Shown piece after piece: positions 1-8,461 of a stretch of DNA of 64,000 nt. Each line of letters starts with the position of its first letter. Within the stretch, counting starts at the first letter, position 1. Both the position numbers and the translations under genes were made by a program. The notes beneath the pieces were generated by a model. The model did no database searches, was not told the DNA's origin, and saw only the letters and a program-made list of their open reading frames with translations. The DNA comes from Pseudomonadota bacterium (lineage in GTDB: Bacteria > Pseudomonadota > Alphaproteobacteria > Sphingomonadales > Sphingomonadaceae), in contig JAKPAG010000112.1 in the NCBI GenBank assembly GCA_029779535.1, forward strand, positions 96,754 to 160,753. The letters are read 5' to 3'.

Positions 1-522
1 CGTCAGCTTCCCGTCCTTGTTGGCATCGGCCTGGTCGAAATGCTTGGCGTGAGCCGCCAGGAATTCGTCCTTGCTGATCGCGCCGTCCTTGTTGGCATCG
101 GCCATGTGCAGCATCATCATGCCGCCGCCGTGGCCCATGCGGCCACCCATGTCGTGCTTGTCACCCTTGTCGCCATGACCCCAGTGGCCGGGGCCCTTGC
201 CGTCCGGGCCGTCGCCGCGGCGGGCATGGCCAGCGGCGAATTCCTCGCGCGAGATCGCGCCGTTCTTGTCGGTGTCGAGCTGGCCGAACCGTTCGGCCTG
301 GCGCTGGGCGCGGCGCGCTTCGCGATCGGCCTTGTCAAGCTTGCCGTCACCATTGACGTCCATCTTCGCGAACATGTCGGCGGCCATGGCCTGGGCCTCG
401 GCCTTGGTCACGGTCTTGCCGGCCATCGGATCCATCGGGCCGGGGGCGGGCTGGGCCAGCGCGGCCACGCCGGCAAGGGCGATGGCGGTGGCGGCGGTCA
501 GGCCAAGGGCAAGCTTCTTCAT
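1..522 (-). CDS. Secreted EF-hand calcium-binding protein (3' end beyond the window)
   Basis: The gene reads leftward from an ATG at 522 and is still open at base 1, so at least 174 residues are present and the C-terminus is missing. A Sec-type signal (MKKLALGLTAATAIALAGVAALA) is followed by acidic loops matching EF-hand calcium sites: DVNGDGKLD, DTDKNGAISREEF, DANKDGAISKDEF and the beginning of a fourth, DANKDGKLT. Between loops 2 and 3 lies a Gly/His/Asp/Met-rich linker that could also bind metal. Periplasmic EF-hand proteins of this sort are common in sphingomonads and are presumed calcium buffers or sensors; no enzymatic domain is visible. The start is supported by the signal peptide and by the terminator immediately upstream. 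Confidence 0.9.
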   Translation of the reverse strand, partial: MKKLALGLTAATAIALAGVAALAQPAPGPMDPMAGKTVTKAEAQAMAADMFAKMDVNGDGKLDKADREARRAQRQAERFGQLDTDKNGAISREEFAAGHARRGDGPDGKGPGHWGHGDKGDKHDMGGRMGHGGGMMMLHMADANKDGAISKDEFLAAHAKHFDQADANKDGKLT

Positions 523-541
523 TGGTGCGTTCCCATCCTTG

Positions 542-610
542 AAAAAAGGCGAAGCCGCGAGTCCCTGGAGGGAGGGGGAGGGGGGGGAACCAGAGGGACC
601 CGCGGCTTCC
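542..610 (-). terminator. Leftward intrinsic terminator upstream of the EF-hand gene
   Basis: The arms at 551-568 (gaagccgcgagtccctgg) and 590-609 are complementary apart from one mismatch and a two-base bulge. They enclose a C-rich loop on the minus strand, and a run of six T (A542-547 on +) follows on the minus strand. This looks like a rho-independent terminator stopping transcripts from the VOC/cupin-remnant operon. Because it lies only about 20 bases before the EF-hand start, it could also act as an attenuator in that gene's leader. Confidence 0.65.
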
Positions 611-708
611 TGTCCACCCTTCTAGATACGGCTTGTCACGCAATTATGCCGCATGACGACGAATTTGTCGCCATTTGTCGCAGGCCGGCACCGCCGTTCA
701 TCCGGCGT

Positions 709-858
709 TTAGCGCGGCCGGTCCTGCGTGCCCAGCCCGGCGGTGATGAACAGCGCGCTGGCGCTGCCCGCCATGTCTCCGGTGAAGCGGGGCTGCGGCA
801 CCGCCCGAGCCCCCAGCCCAAGGTGGAGCTGGTGCTCGTCCAGCCGCAGCGCCGCCAT
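709..858 (-). pseudogene. Short cupin-like remnant, apparently internally deleted
   Basis: A 49-codon frame starts at 858, only six bases after the VOC stop, and ends at 709. Its N-terminal part (MAALRLDEHQLHLGLGARAVPQPRFTGD) and its C-terminal part (GSASALFITAGLGTQDRPR) resemble the two ends of sphingomonad cupin-domain proteins of roughly 130 residues, as I recall them. The central beta-barrel with the metal-binding His/Glu residues is absent. The two ends are joined in frame, which suggests an in-frame deletion of about 80 codons. Without its barrel it cannot be a working cupin. It could alternatively be a genuine small protein; the family assignment is from memory, not a search. Confidence 0.45.
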
Positions 859-864
859 TGCCGA

Positions 865-1233
865 TCAGCCCATCACGAAGGCGTTGAGCTTGTTGCCGTC
901 CGGATCCCGGAAATAGGCCGCATAGAACCCTTCGCCGCGCGGCCCGGGCGCGCCCTCGTCCGAGCCGCCATGGGTCATGGCGATGGCATAGAGCCGGTCG
1001 ACCTGCTCCTTGTCGCGCGCTTCCAGCGCTACCATCACCCCGTTGCCGACCGTGGCCGGCTGGCCGTCGAACGGCTTGGTCGCCGCGATCCCCGCCGCGC
1101 CGCCGGGTGTGCCCCAGGCGATGAAGGTGTCGAAATCCATCATCCGCCCGGTGCCCATTTCCGCGGCCAGCGCATCATAGAACTGCGCGGCGCGGGGCAG
1201 GTCATTGGTGCCCACGGTGACATAGCCGATCAT
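865..1233 (-). CDS. VOC family (glyoxalase/bleomycin-resistance fold) protein
   Basis: This 122-residue protein begins MIGYVTVGTNDLPRAAQFYDALAAEMG and contains the typical second half GFYAAYFRDPDGNKLNAFVMG, the signature of single-domain vicinal-oxygen-chelate proteins. Such proteins bind a divalent metal and act as small lyases, dioxygenases or binding proteins; the substrate here cannot be told. The ATG at 1233 is chosen over an earlier in-frame start because a good ribosome site (AAAGGAGAA) precedes it and family members start at this point. A cupin-like remnant follows after six bases, so the two were probably one operon. Confidence 0.85.
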   Translation of the reverse strand: MIGYVTVGTNDLPRAAQFYDALAAEMGTGRMMDFDTFIAWGTPGGAAGIAATKPFDGQPATVGNGVMVALEARDKEQVDRLYAIAMTHGGSDEGAPGPRGEGFYAAYFRDPDGNKLNAFVMG

Positions 1234-1284
1234 GGTCGTTCTCCTTTCGATTCGTAATGAGAACAATACAGGAACAAAACGGTC

Positions 1285-3084
1285 CTACAAGGGGGCGCAG
1301 GCCGCCTTGAGCCAGGCCAGCGCTTCGCCCGACAGCTGGGGTGCCAGCACCTGTTCGACCTTGGCGTGATACTGGTTCCACCAGGCCACTTCATCGCGGG
1401 TCAGCAGGCTGCAATCAACCAGCGCGCGGTGGATCGGGGCGAAGGTCAGCGTTTCGAAGCCGTAGTATTCGCCCTCCATCCCGGCGATCTCGCGCGGTTC
1501 GACCAGGATCAGGTTTTCCGTGCGGATGCCGAATGCGCCCGGCTTGTAATAGCCCGGTTCGTTCGACAGGATCATCCCCGGCAGCAGTTCCTGGCCCGTC
1601 CCGGCCTGTCCGCCGGCGGCCTTGGCAATTCGCTGCGGCCCTTCGTGGACCGAGAGGAAGCTGCCTACCCCGTGGCCGGTGCCGTGGGCGTAATCGACCC
1701 CGGCCTGCCACAGCGCGTGGCGCGCCAGGGTGTCGAGCTGGCTGCCGACCGTGCCCTTGGGGAACACGGCGGTCGCCAGCATGATGTGGCCCTTCAGGAC
1801 GCGGGTGAAGCGGTCCTTGTGTTCGGCGCTGGGTTCACCCGGGCCGATCCACACGGTGCGGGTGATGTCGGTGGTGCCATCGGCATACTGCCCGCCCGAA
1901 TCGACCAGGTAGATCGACCCTGGCTGGATCGGCAGGTTCGATTCCTCGCTCACCCGGTAATGCGGGCTGGCGGCATTGGGGCCGGCGGCGGAAATCGTGT
2001 CGAATGACAGGTCGCGCAGCAGCCCGGTTTCCTCGCGCAGCGCCTGCAGGCGGGCAGCGGCGGATAGCTCGGTTTCTCCGCCCTTGGGCGCTTCAACGCT
2101 GAGCCAGTGGAGGAACCGGGCGATCGCCGCCCCGTCGCGCGCCTGGGCGGCGCGGTGCCCGGCCTGCTCGACCGGGTTCTTGATGGCCTTGGGCAGCACG
2201 GTGGGATCGGTCAGTTCGACCACCTCGGCCCCGGCCCCGTCCAGCGCGGCAAACACCGCCTGGACCGAGCGTTCGGGGTCGACCGCAACCTTCTTGCCGG
2301 CCAGTGCCTGCAATTGCGGGACGAAAGCCTCGCGCGGGCGGATCGTCACCGCGTTTCCCAGGTGCGTGCGCAGTTCGGACGTGACCTTTTCCTCGGCAAT
2401 GAACAGGTCGGCGGTGCCATCGGCGTGGGCGAGCACGAAGCTCAGCGCCACGGGCGTGCGGGCCACGTCCGCGCCGCGCAGGTTGAGCAGCCAGGCAACG
2501 CCATCCAGCGCCGAAACCACCGCCGCATCCAGCCCGCGCGCGCCCAGCCATTCGGCCACCTGGCTGCGCTTTGCCTCGCTCGACTGGCCGGCGAGTTCAG
2601 TTGGATGGACAATTGCCGGGGCGGCTGAGGGCAGCGGCTGGTCAGCCCAGATCGCGTCGATCGGGTTGCCCTCGACCGGCTCCAGCCCCGCGCCCTTGCC
2701 GCGCAGCGCCTGGTTGCAGGCATCGACCCAGGGCTTGCCATGCAGCCACGGATCGAACCCGATCTTCGCCCCTTCGGGTGCATGCTGCGCCAGCCAGGCG
2801 GCGACCGAGGTGGCCGGGACCGACTGGTATTCGAACAAATTGCCATCGACCTGTTCGCGCACCTGCAGGGTGTAGCGCCCGTCAACGAAGATCGCGGCGC
2901 GATCCGCCAGCACGGCGGCGGTGCCGGCCGATCCGCCAAATCCGGTCAGCCAGGCGAGCCGCTGAGCATAGTCGCCGACATATTCGCTCATGTGTTCGTC
3001 GGAAATCGGCACGACGAAGCCGTCGAGCCCGCGGCTTTTCAGTTCCTTGCGCAGCGCGTCGAGCCGCGCCTCGTGGGTGTTCAT
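1285..3084 (-). CDS. Aminopeptidase P family (M24) metallopeptidase
   Basis: About 599 residues, the length of the large three-domain aminopeptidase P group. It removes an N-terminal residue preceding proline using a two-metal centre. Visible blocks: an N-terminal creatinase-like domain (VVPISDEHMSEYVGDYAQRLAWLTGF), a second creatinase-like domain, and the C-terminal pita-bread catalytic domain with VDSGGQYADGTTDITRT (metal aspartates), GTGHGVGSFLSVHEGP (His) and NEPGYYKPG (Glu). There is no signal peptide, so it is probably cytosolic. Starts at 3084 and 3090 are equally plausible; longer versions would run into the divergent oligopeptidase gene, whose ATG is only about 60 bases away, implying back-to-back promoters. 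Confidence 0.9.
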   Translation of the reverse strand: MNTHEARLDALRKELKSRGLDGFVVPISDEHMSEYVGDYAQRLAWLTGFGGSAGTAAVLADRAAIFVDGRYTLQVREQVDGNLFEYQSVPATSVAAWLAQHAPEGAKIGFDPWLHGKPWVDACNQALRGKGAGLEPVEGNPIDAIWADQPLPSAAPAIVHPTELAGQSSEAKRSQVAEWLGARGLDAAVVSALDGVAWLLNLRGADVARTPVALSFVLAHADGTADLFIAEEKVTSELRTHLGNAVTIRPREAFVPQLQALAGKKVAVDPERSVQAVFAALDGAGAEVVELTDPTVLPKAIKNPVEQAGHRAAQARDGAAIARFLHWLSVEAPKGGETELSAAARLQALREETGLLRDLSFDTISAAGPNAASPHYRVSEESNLPIQPGSIYLVDSGGQYADGTTDITRTVWIGPGEPSAEHKDRFTRVLKGHIMLATAVFPKGTVGSQLDTLARHALWQAGVDYAHGTGHGVGSFLSVHEGPQRIAKAAGGQAGTGQELLPGMILSNEPGYYKPGAFGIRTENLILVEPREIAGMEGEYYGFETLTFAPIHRALVDCSLLTRDEVAWWNQYHAKVEQVLAPQLSGEALAWLKAACAPL

Positions 3085-3143
3085 CAGCATAGAATGGTCC
3101 GGTCCGGCTTGCAGGGACAATGGCTGCATCATAGACCCGCGCC

Positions 3144-5198
3144 ATGACCCTGACCACACCCCCCGTCGCCAAGAAAGTGCCGCACGTCGAAACCCACCAC
3201 GGGATCGAGATTGCCGATGATTACGCCTGGCTGCGCGATCCCGGCTATCCCGAGGTCAAGGACGCCGAAGTGCTGGCCCATCTCCAGGCCGAAAATGCGT
3301 GGTTCGAGGCGCGCATGGCCCCGCAGCAGGGGCTGATCGACACCCTGTTCAAGGAAATGCGCGCCCGGATCAAGGAAGCCGACAAGTCGGTGCCGCAGAA
3401 GGACGGCGACTACCTCTACTGGATCGAGTTCGAGGAAGGCGCCGAATACAAGAAGTGGTGGCGCCGCCCGGTGGCCGGCGGGCCAGACCAGCTGATTCTC
3501 GATGAAGTTGCCCTGGCCGATGGGCACGAATACTTCCGCCTGGGTGCGCTGTCGGTCTCTCAGGACGGGACGATGCTGGCCTGGTCGGTCGACGACAACG
3601 GCTCGGAACGCTTCACCGTGCGGATCAAGAACCTGGTCACCGGCGAAGTGCTGCCGGACGAGATCCCCGGCACGCTGTCTGGGCTGGTCTGGGTCGCGGG
3701 GGACAAGGGGCTGGTCTACAGCCTCGCCAACGAACAATGGCGCACCGACAACGCCCGGCTGCACTGGCTGGGCCAGCCGCTGGCCAGCGACGTCGAGCTG
3801 TATCACGAGGATGACGACGGCTTCCGCGTCGGCGCGTCACTGTCGGCCAACGAGGAGTGGCTGATCATCGGCACCTCGGACCACGAGACGAGCGAAGTGC
3901 GGCTGGTGCCTGCCAAGGCTCCGCTCAGCCCGCCGCTGCTGGTCAAGCCGCGCCAGGCCGGGGTGGAATACGACGTCGACCTGCGCGGGGACACGCTGTT
4001 CATTCACACCAACGATGCCCATGAGAACTTCCGCCTCGCCACCGCGCCGCTGAGCACACCGGGGGAATGGACCACGTTGATCGAAGGTTCGGATGCGTTC
4101 TATCTGACGGGGTTCGAGTTGTTCCGCGACTTCTACGTGATTGAGGGGCGCCGCGCTGGCCTCGATCAGATCGAGGTGCGCTATTACGACGATCCGGCGC
4201 GGGCCGAGCCGATCGTGTTCCCCGAGGCAAGCTATACCGCGGGTCTGGGCGACAATCCCGAATGGGCGGTCAGCACGCTGCGGCTGTCCTATGAAAGCAT
4301 GGTCAGCCCGGCCAGCGTGATGGACTATGACGTGGCCGCACGCACCCTGACCACGCTGAAGGTGCAGGAAATCCCCTCGGGCTACGATGCCGCGCTTTAT
4401 GCGACCGAGCGGCTCGAGATTACCGCGCGCGATGGCACCAAGGTGCCGGTCTCGGTGGTCTACCGCCGCGACCGGACGGGGGCGGGGCCGCTCTACCTCT
4501 ATGGCTACGGGGCCTATGGCATCGCGATCGAACCGGGCTTTTCGACCACGCGGCTCAGCCTGCTCGACCGGGGCTTTGCCTATGCCATCGCCCATATCCG
4601 CGGCGGGGATGACCTCGGCCGGGCCTGGTACAAGGCCGGCAAGCTGGAACGGCGGACCAACACCTTTACCGATTTCGTCGATGTGGCGCACGGCCTGATC
4701 GCGCGCGGGCTGACCGAGGCGGGCAGGATCGCCATTGCCGGCGGTTCGGCCGGGGGCGAGCTGATGGGCGCGGTGATCAATTCGGATCCGCAGCTGTGGG
4801 GCGCGGTGGCGGCGCACGTGCCCTTCGTCGACGTGCTGGCGACCATGCTCGATCCCAGCCTGCCGCTGACGCCCGGTGAATGGCCCGAATGGGGCAACCC
4901 GATCGAGGACAAGGCGGCGTTCGAGCTGATCCACAGCTACAGCCCCTACGATCAGGTGCGCGCCCAGGCCTATCCGCCGCTGCTCGTCACCGCCGGGTTG
5001 AACGATCCGCGCGTGACCTATTGGGAGCCGGCCAAATGGGTCGCGAAGCTGCGCGAATTGAAGACCGACCAGAACGAGCTGCTGCTCAAGACCAACATGG
5101 GCGCGGGCCACGGCGGCAAGTCGGGTCGGTTCGAAAGCCTCAGGGAAACGGCAGAGGAGTTCGCCTTCATCCTGTGGCAGCTGGGTGTGGCGGGATGA
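3144..5198 (+). CDS. ptrB: Oligopeptidase B, S9A prolyl-oligopeptidase family
   Basis: A 684-residue serine peptidase that cleaves short peptides after basic residues. The N-terminal half is the beta-propeller gate; the C-terminal alpha/beta-hydrolase domain carries the nucleophile Ser535 in GGSAGG, Asp621 in LNDPRVTYWEP and His656 in GAGHGGKSGR, so the triad is complete. YGYGAYG and IRGGDDLGRAWY are family hallmarks. There is no signal peptide and the enzyme is expected to be cytosolic. It is divergent from aminopeptidase P, pairing two peptide-degrading enzymes. Its TGA overlaps the ATG of the thioesterase gene (ATGA), indicating translational coupling. Confidence 0.95.
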   Translation: MTLTTPPVAKKVPHVETHHGIEIADDYAWLRDPGYPEVKDAEVLAHLQAENAWFEARMAPQQGLIDTLFKEMRARIKEADKSVPQKDGDYLYWIEFEEGAEYKKWWRRPVAGGPDQLILDEVALADGHEYFRLGALSVSQDGTMLAWSVDDNGSERFTVRIKNLVTGEVLPDEIPGTLSGLVWVAGDKGLVYSLANEQWRTDNARLHWLGQPLASDVELYHEDDDGFRVGASLSANEEWLIIGTSDHETSEVRLVPAKAPLSPPLLVKPRQAGVEYDVDLRGDTLFIHTNDAHENFRLATAPLSTPGEWTTLIEGSDAFYLTGFELFRDFYVIEGRRAGLDQIEVRYYDDPARAEPIVFPEASYTAGLGDNPEWAVSTLRLSYESMVSPASVMDYDVAARTLTTLKVQEIPSGYDAALYATERLEITARDGTKVPVSVVYRRDRTGAGPLYLYGYGAYGIAIEPGFSTTRLSLLDRGFAYAIAHIRGGDDLGRAWYKAGKLERRTNTFTDFVDVAHGLIARGLTEAGRIAIAGGSAGGELMGAVINSDPQLWGAVAAHVPFVDVLATMLDPSLPLTPGEWPEWGNPIEDKAAFELIHSYSPYDQVRAQAYPPLLVTAGLNDPRVTYWEPAKWVAKLRELKTDQNELLLKTNMGAGHGGKSGRFESLRETAEEFAFILWQLGVAG

Positions 5199-5605
5199 CC
5201 AACCGCCACACCATGACATTTACCGCGCAGGCCCAGCACATCGACGAGCTGGGCCACGTCAACAACGCGGTCTGGGTCGACTGGATCCAGCAGATCGCGA
5301 TTGCCCACTGGACCAGCGTGGCCACACCAGAACACCAGGCGCAGTATTTCTGGGTCGTGACCCGGCACGAGATCGACTATCGCGGCAACATCGGCCTTGG
5401 CGAGAGCGTGGAGGCGACCACGTTCATCCCCGCCGCCCCCACCGGCGCGCGGTTCGACCGGCGGGTCGATTTCCGCAATGCGGCCGGCAAGGTGATCGTC
5501 AGTTCGAACACCACCTGGGCAATGCTGGAGCGCTCGACCGGCCGGCTGGCCCGGGTCCGTGACGAGGTGACCGCGCCGTTCCGCCCGTTTGGCGACGAAG
5601 CCTAG
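5195..5605 (+). CDS. Acyl-CoA thioesterase, 4-hydroxybenzoyl-CoA thioesterase (hotdog) family
   Basis: A 136-residue single hotdog-fold protein. The motif DELGHVNNAVWVDWIQQ matches the active-site helix of the 4HBT/YbgC group, with Asp as the likely catalytic residue and the HVNN sequence typical of the family. It hydrolyses an acyl-CoA thioester; the natural acyl group is unknown. The start ATG overlaps the oligopeptidase B stop by four bases. The stop codon overlaps that of the convergent alanine dehydrogenase gene, so no intergenic terminator exists between them. Confidence 0.88.
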   Translation: MTNRHTMTFTAQAQHIDELGHVNNAVWVDWIQQIAIAHWTSVATPEHQAQYFWVVTRHEIDYRGNIGLGESVEATTFIPAAPTGARFDRRVDFRNAAGKVIVSSNTTWAMLERSTGRLARVRDEVTAPFRPFGDEA

Positions 5606-6717
5606 CCCAGCAGTTCGGTCACCGGCACGTAATCATAGCCCAGCTCGCGCGCGACGGCTTCGTAAGTGACCTTGCCGCCCGAGACGTTGAGCCCGTTCGC
5701 CAGATGCGGACTGGCGCGCAGGGCCTCTTTCCAGCCCAGTTCGGCAATCCGCAGTGCATGTGGCAGGGTGACGTTGTTCAGCGCATAGGTGCTGGTCCGC
5801 GCCACCGCGCCGGGCATGTTGGCAACGCAGTAGTGGACGATGCCATCGACCACATAGGTCGGTTCGGCGTGGGTGGTGGCATGGCTGGTTTCAAAGCAGC
5901 CGCCCTGGTCGATCGCCACGTCGACCAGCACCGCGCCCGGCTTCATGCATTTCAGCATGTCGCGGGTGACCAGCTTGGGCGCGGCGGCGCCGGGGATCAG
6001 CACCGCGCCGATCACCAGTTCGGCCTCGCAGATCATCTGTTCGATGTTGGCGCGGTTGGAAAAGCGCGTCTTGGCGCGGCTTTCGAAATGGGTGCCCAGC
6101 CGCTCGAGCACTTCGGGATCGCGGTCGAGGATGGTCACGTCGGCGCCCAGCCCCACCGCCATCTGCGCGGCGTTGAAGCCGACCACGCCGCCGCCGATCA
6201 CCAGCACCCGGCCCGGCAGCACGCCCGGGACCCCGCCCAGCAGGACCCCGCGTCCGCCATGCGCCTTTTCCAGCGCGGTTGCCCCGGCCTGGATCGACAT
6301 GCGGCCCGCGACCTGGCTCATCGGCTTGAGCAGCGGGAGGGTGCCGCCCGGCCCGGTCACCGTTTCATAGGCGATCGCGGTGACGCCGGACTTGACCAGA
6401 TCGGCGGTCTGTTCGGGGTCGGGGGCAAGGTGCAGGTAGGTGTAGAGCACCTGTCCTTCGCGCAGTTGCGTGCGTTCGGCGGCCTGCGGTTCCTTGACCT
6501 TCACCACCATTTCGCAGCTGGAAAAGATGTCGGTGGCGCGCGGCTTGATCACCCCGCCGGCGGCGGCATAGGCCGCGTCGGTCGCGCCGATGCCGTCGCC
6601 CGCGCCGGTTTCCACCCACACTTCGTGCCCGTGGGCGACCAGTTCGCGCACGCTCTCGGGCGTCAGGCCGACGCGGTATTCGTGGTTCTTCACTTCCTTG
6701 ACGGTGCCGACGCGCAT
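5602..6717 (-). CDS. ald: Alanine dehydrogenase
   Basis: The 371-residue length and sequence fit L-alanine:NAD+ oxidoreductase, which interconverts alanine and pyruvate plus ammonium. [20 protein letters not shown] is the classic N-terminus. The pyruvate/alanine-binding Lys in VVKVKEPQ and the His in YLHLAPDP are present, and the Rossmann nucleotide site is [21 protein letters not shown] strong ribosome site (GAAGGAGAG) precedes the ATG at 6717. It likely supports use of alanine as a nitrogen and carbon source. Confidence 0.95.
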   Translation of the reverse strand: MRVGTVKEVKNHEYRVGLTPESVRELVAHGHEVWVETGAGDGIGATDAAYAAAGGVIKPRATDIFSSCEMVVKVKEPQAAERTQLREGQVLYTYLHLAPDPEQTADLVKSGVTAIAYETVTGPGGTLPLLKPMSQVAGRMSIQAGATALEKAHGGRGVLLGGVPGVLPGRVLVIGGGVVGFNAAQMAVGLGADVTILDRDPEVLERLGTHFESRAKTRFSNRANIEQMICEAELVIGAVLIPGAAAPKLVTRDMLKCMKPGAVLVDVAIDQGGCFETSHATTHAEPTYVVDGIVHYCVANMPGAVARTSTYALNNVTLPHALRIAELGWKEALRASPHLANGLNVSGGKVTYEAVARELGYDYVPVTELLG

Positions 6718-6806
6718 GGCTGCTCTCCTTCGGGCATATCGTTACAATTGAAACGAAATTGCTGCAAGCTTCCATCCCCGGTGGTGACCTGTTAGCCTGC
6801 ACGGCG

Positions 6807-7955
6807 ATGTACGAACGCAAGCTCAGGGCCTGGCTTGAAGCCGGACTGGTGGACGAGCCGACCGCCGCGCGGATCCGCGCGTGGGAGGCGCAGCACAGCC
6901 GCCCCCTGGCGCTATGGGCCGTGATCGGGATTGCCGCCCTGGCGATCGGCCTGGGCGTGGTGCTGGTGGTCGCGGCCAACTGGGATGACATTCCCGGCCA
7001 GGTCCGGCTGGCCGTGCACCTGGCGCTGATCGCGCTGACGGCGGGATACCTGTGGCGCAGCGGCGATGATCTGGCACAGCGCCAGCCCTGGGGGCTGGAA
7101 GCGCTGCTGTTCGTGCTGGGCATGCTGGGCATGACCTTCCTGGCCCATGTCGGGCAGGTCTACCAGACCACCTCGCCGCTGTGGCAGCCGCTGGCGCTGT
7201 GGCTGGTGCTGTTTGGCCCGCTGCTGCTGCTGCGCGGGCAAAGCTGGCTGGCGGCGCTGTTGCTGTTCGTGGTCTCGGTCTATGCGGCGTGGGACTATGC
7301 CGATCCGCTGCGCGGGGTAATCTGGGGCCGCCGCGCCGGGCCGGGGCCACTGGCGGTCACGGTGGTGACCGCGCTGCCGCTGCTCTATGCACCCTTCGCC
7401 GCATGGTGGCGGACCCGTTCGGAGCGCACGGCATTCTGGCTGCGGCTGGAACAGCTTGGTTTTGCCTACGGCGTGGGGGCAACCAGCCTGATCGTGCTCG
7501 GCAGCGGCGGCGATTCTTTTGACAATGACAGCAACGGGATGCTGACGTTCAGCATGCTGGCGCTGCGCGCGGTGTTCGCTGTTGCGGCCGGCGCGGCGAT
7601 CGCAGCGGCCCGGCCCGGCAAGTCGGGGCAGGCGACCGGCGGGATCCTGGCGCTTTGCGCCGCGCTGCTGGTGATTTGCCATCCGCTGTCAGGCAATTCG
7701 GTGCTGGCGGCGCTGCTGTTCATGGCGCTGTGGGCAGGGATTGCCGGGGCCAGCCTGCACGCCGGCTGGCGCGGGGTGTTCCAGACCGCCGTGGCGCTGA
7801 TCGCCATGCGCCTGATCGTGCTCAGCTTCGAGCTTGACGACAACCTGCTGACCAGCGGCGCGGGGCTGATTTTCAGCGGACTGCTGATCCTGGGGATTGC
7901 CTGGGGCGCAATGCGGATCGCGCGGACCTTTGCCCCGCCAAAGGAGACCGCCTGA
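6807..7955 (+). CDS. DUF2157 multi-pass membrane protein
   Basis: A 382-residue protein. A cytoplasmic N-terminal segment (MYERKLRAWLEAGLVDEPTAARIRAWEA) is followed by about ten hydrophobic segments starting with LALWAVIGIAALAIGLGVVLVVAANWDDIP. This layout, with the conserved A-A-N-W-D/E-x-I-P stretch after the first membrane span, is DUF2157. The function is unknown. The gene is one-base overlapped with a GDYXXLXY-domain gene, the usual partner of DUF2157, so the two very likely act as one membrane unit. ATG 6807 is chosen because the family begins with this soluble segment. Confidence 0.85.
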   Translation: MYERKLRAWLEAGLVDEPTAARIRAWEAQHSRPLALWAVIGIAALAIGLGVVLVVAANWDDIPGQVRLAVHLALIALTAGYLWRSGDDLAQRQPWGLEALLFVLGMLGMTFLAHVGQVYQTTSPLWQPLALWLVLFGPLLLLRGQSWLAALLLFVVSVYAAWDYADPLRGVIWGRRAGPGPLAVTVVTALPLLYAPFAAWWRTRSERTAFWLRLEQLGFAYGVGATSLIVLGSGGDSFDNDSNGMLTFSMLALRAVFAVAAGAAIAAARPGKSGQATGGILALCAALLVICHPLSGNSVLAALLFMALWAGIAGASLHAGWRGVFQTAVALIAMRLIVLSFELDDNLLTSGAGLIFSGLLILGIAWGAMRIARTFAPPKETA

Positions 7956-8461
7956 TGAACCCCCGGCTGGCAGGCGCGCTGGCGCTGCTGTTACCGCTGC
8001 TGGGGCTGGGCGCGGTCTGGGTGCAGACCGAGCTGCAAAGCCGCCAGGGCACCGAATGGGACGTGCCGGTGCAAGGCTATGACCCGCGCGACATCCTGCG
8101 TGGGCACTATGTGCAGTTCCAGTATGACTGGCCAGGCCCGAAACCCGATAACGGGCGCGCCTGGACCACGCTGTGCCTTGAAGGCACCCCGCCCGAGCTG
8201 GTCCGCGCCGTGCCGGTCTATGCCGATGATCCGGATGCTCCCCTGGCATCTTGCCCCTATCGGGTCGGGGGCGAAGGGCGCGCTGCCGAAAGCCTGGGCG
8301 GGCGGCTCTATGCGCCCAAGGACGCGGCGCTCGCCATGCAGGACAAGCTGGCCGACCCCAGGCTGCAGGGGATGATCCGCGTCCGCCTGCGCCCCGATGG
8401 CCACCTGACCCCGCTAAGCATGACCTTCCGGCCTAGAGCGACCTTGCCAGTTCGTCCCTGA
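7955..8461 (+). CDS. GDYXXLXY domain-containing protein, partner of DUF2157
   Basis: A 168-residue protein with one N-terminal membrane span (LAGALALLLPLLGLGAVWV) and a periplasmic domain. The sequence YDPRDILRGHYVQFQYDW is the defining motif (GxYxxLxY family, here GHYVQFQY). Its start overlaps the DUF2157 stop by one base (TGATG), so the pair is translationally coupled. No enzymatic activity is known for the family. The 3' end overlaps the convergent CoA-transferase gene by 29 bases. Confidence 0.85.
   Translation: MNPRLAGALALLLPLLGLGAVWVQTELQSRQGTEWDVPVQGYDPRDILRGHYVQFQYDWPGPKPDNGRAWTTLCLEGTPPELVRAVPVYADDPDAPLASCPYRVGGEGRAAESLGGRLYAPKDAALAMQDKLADPRLQGMIRVRLRPDGHLTPLSMTFRPRATLPVRP

Noticed and set aside
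636..821. A 61-codon minus-strand frame upstream of the EF-hand gene
   Set aside because: It overlaps the better-supported cupin-like frame in another reading phase and has no sensible composition.
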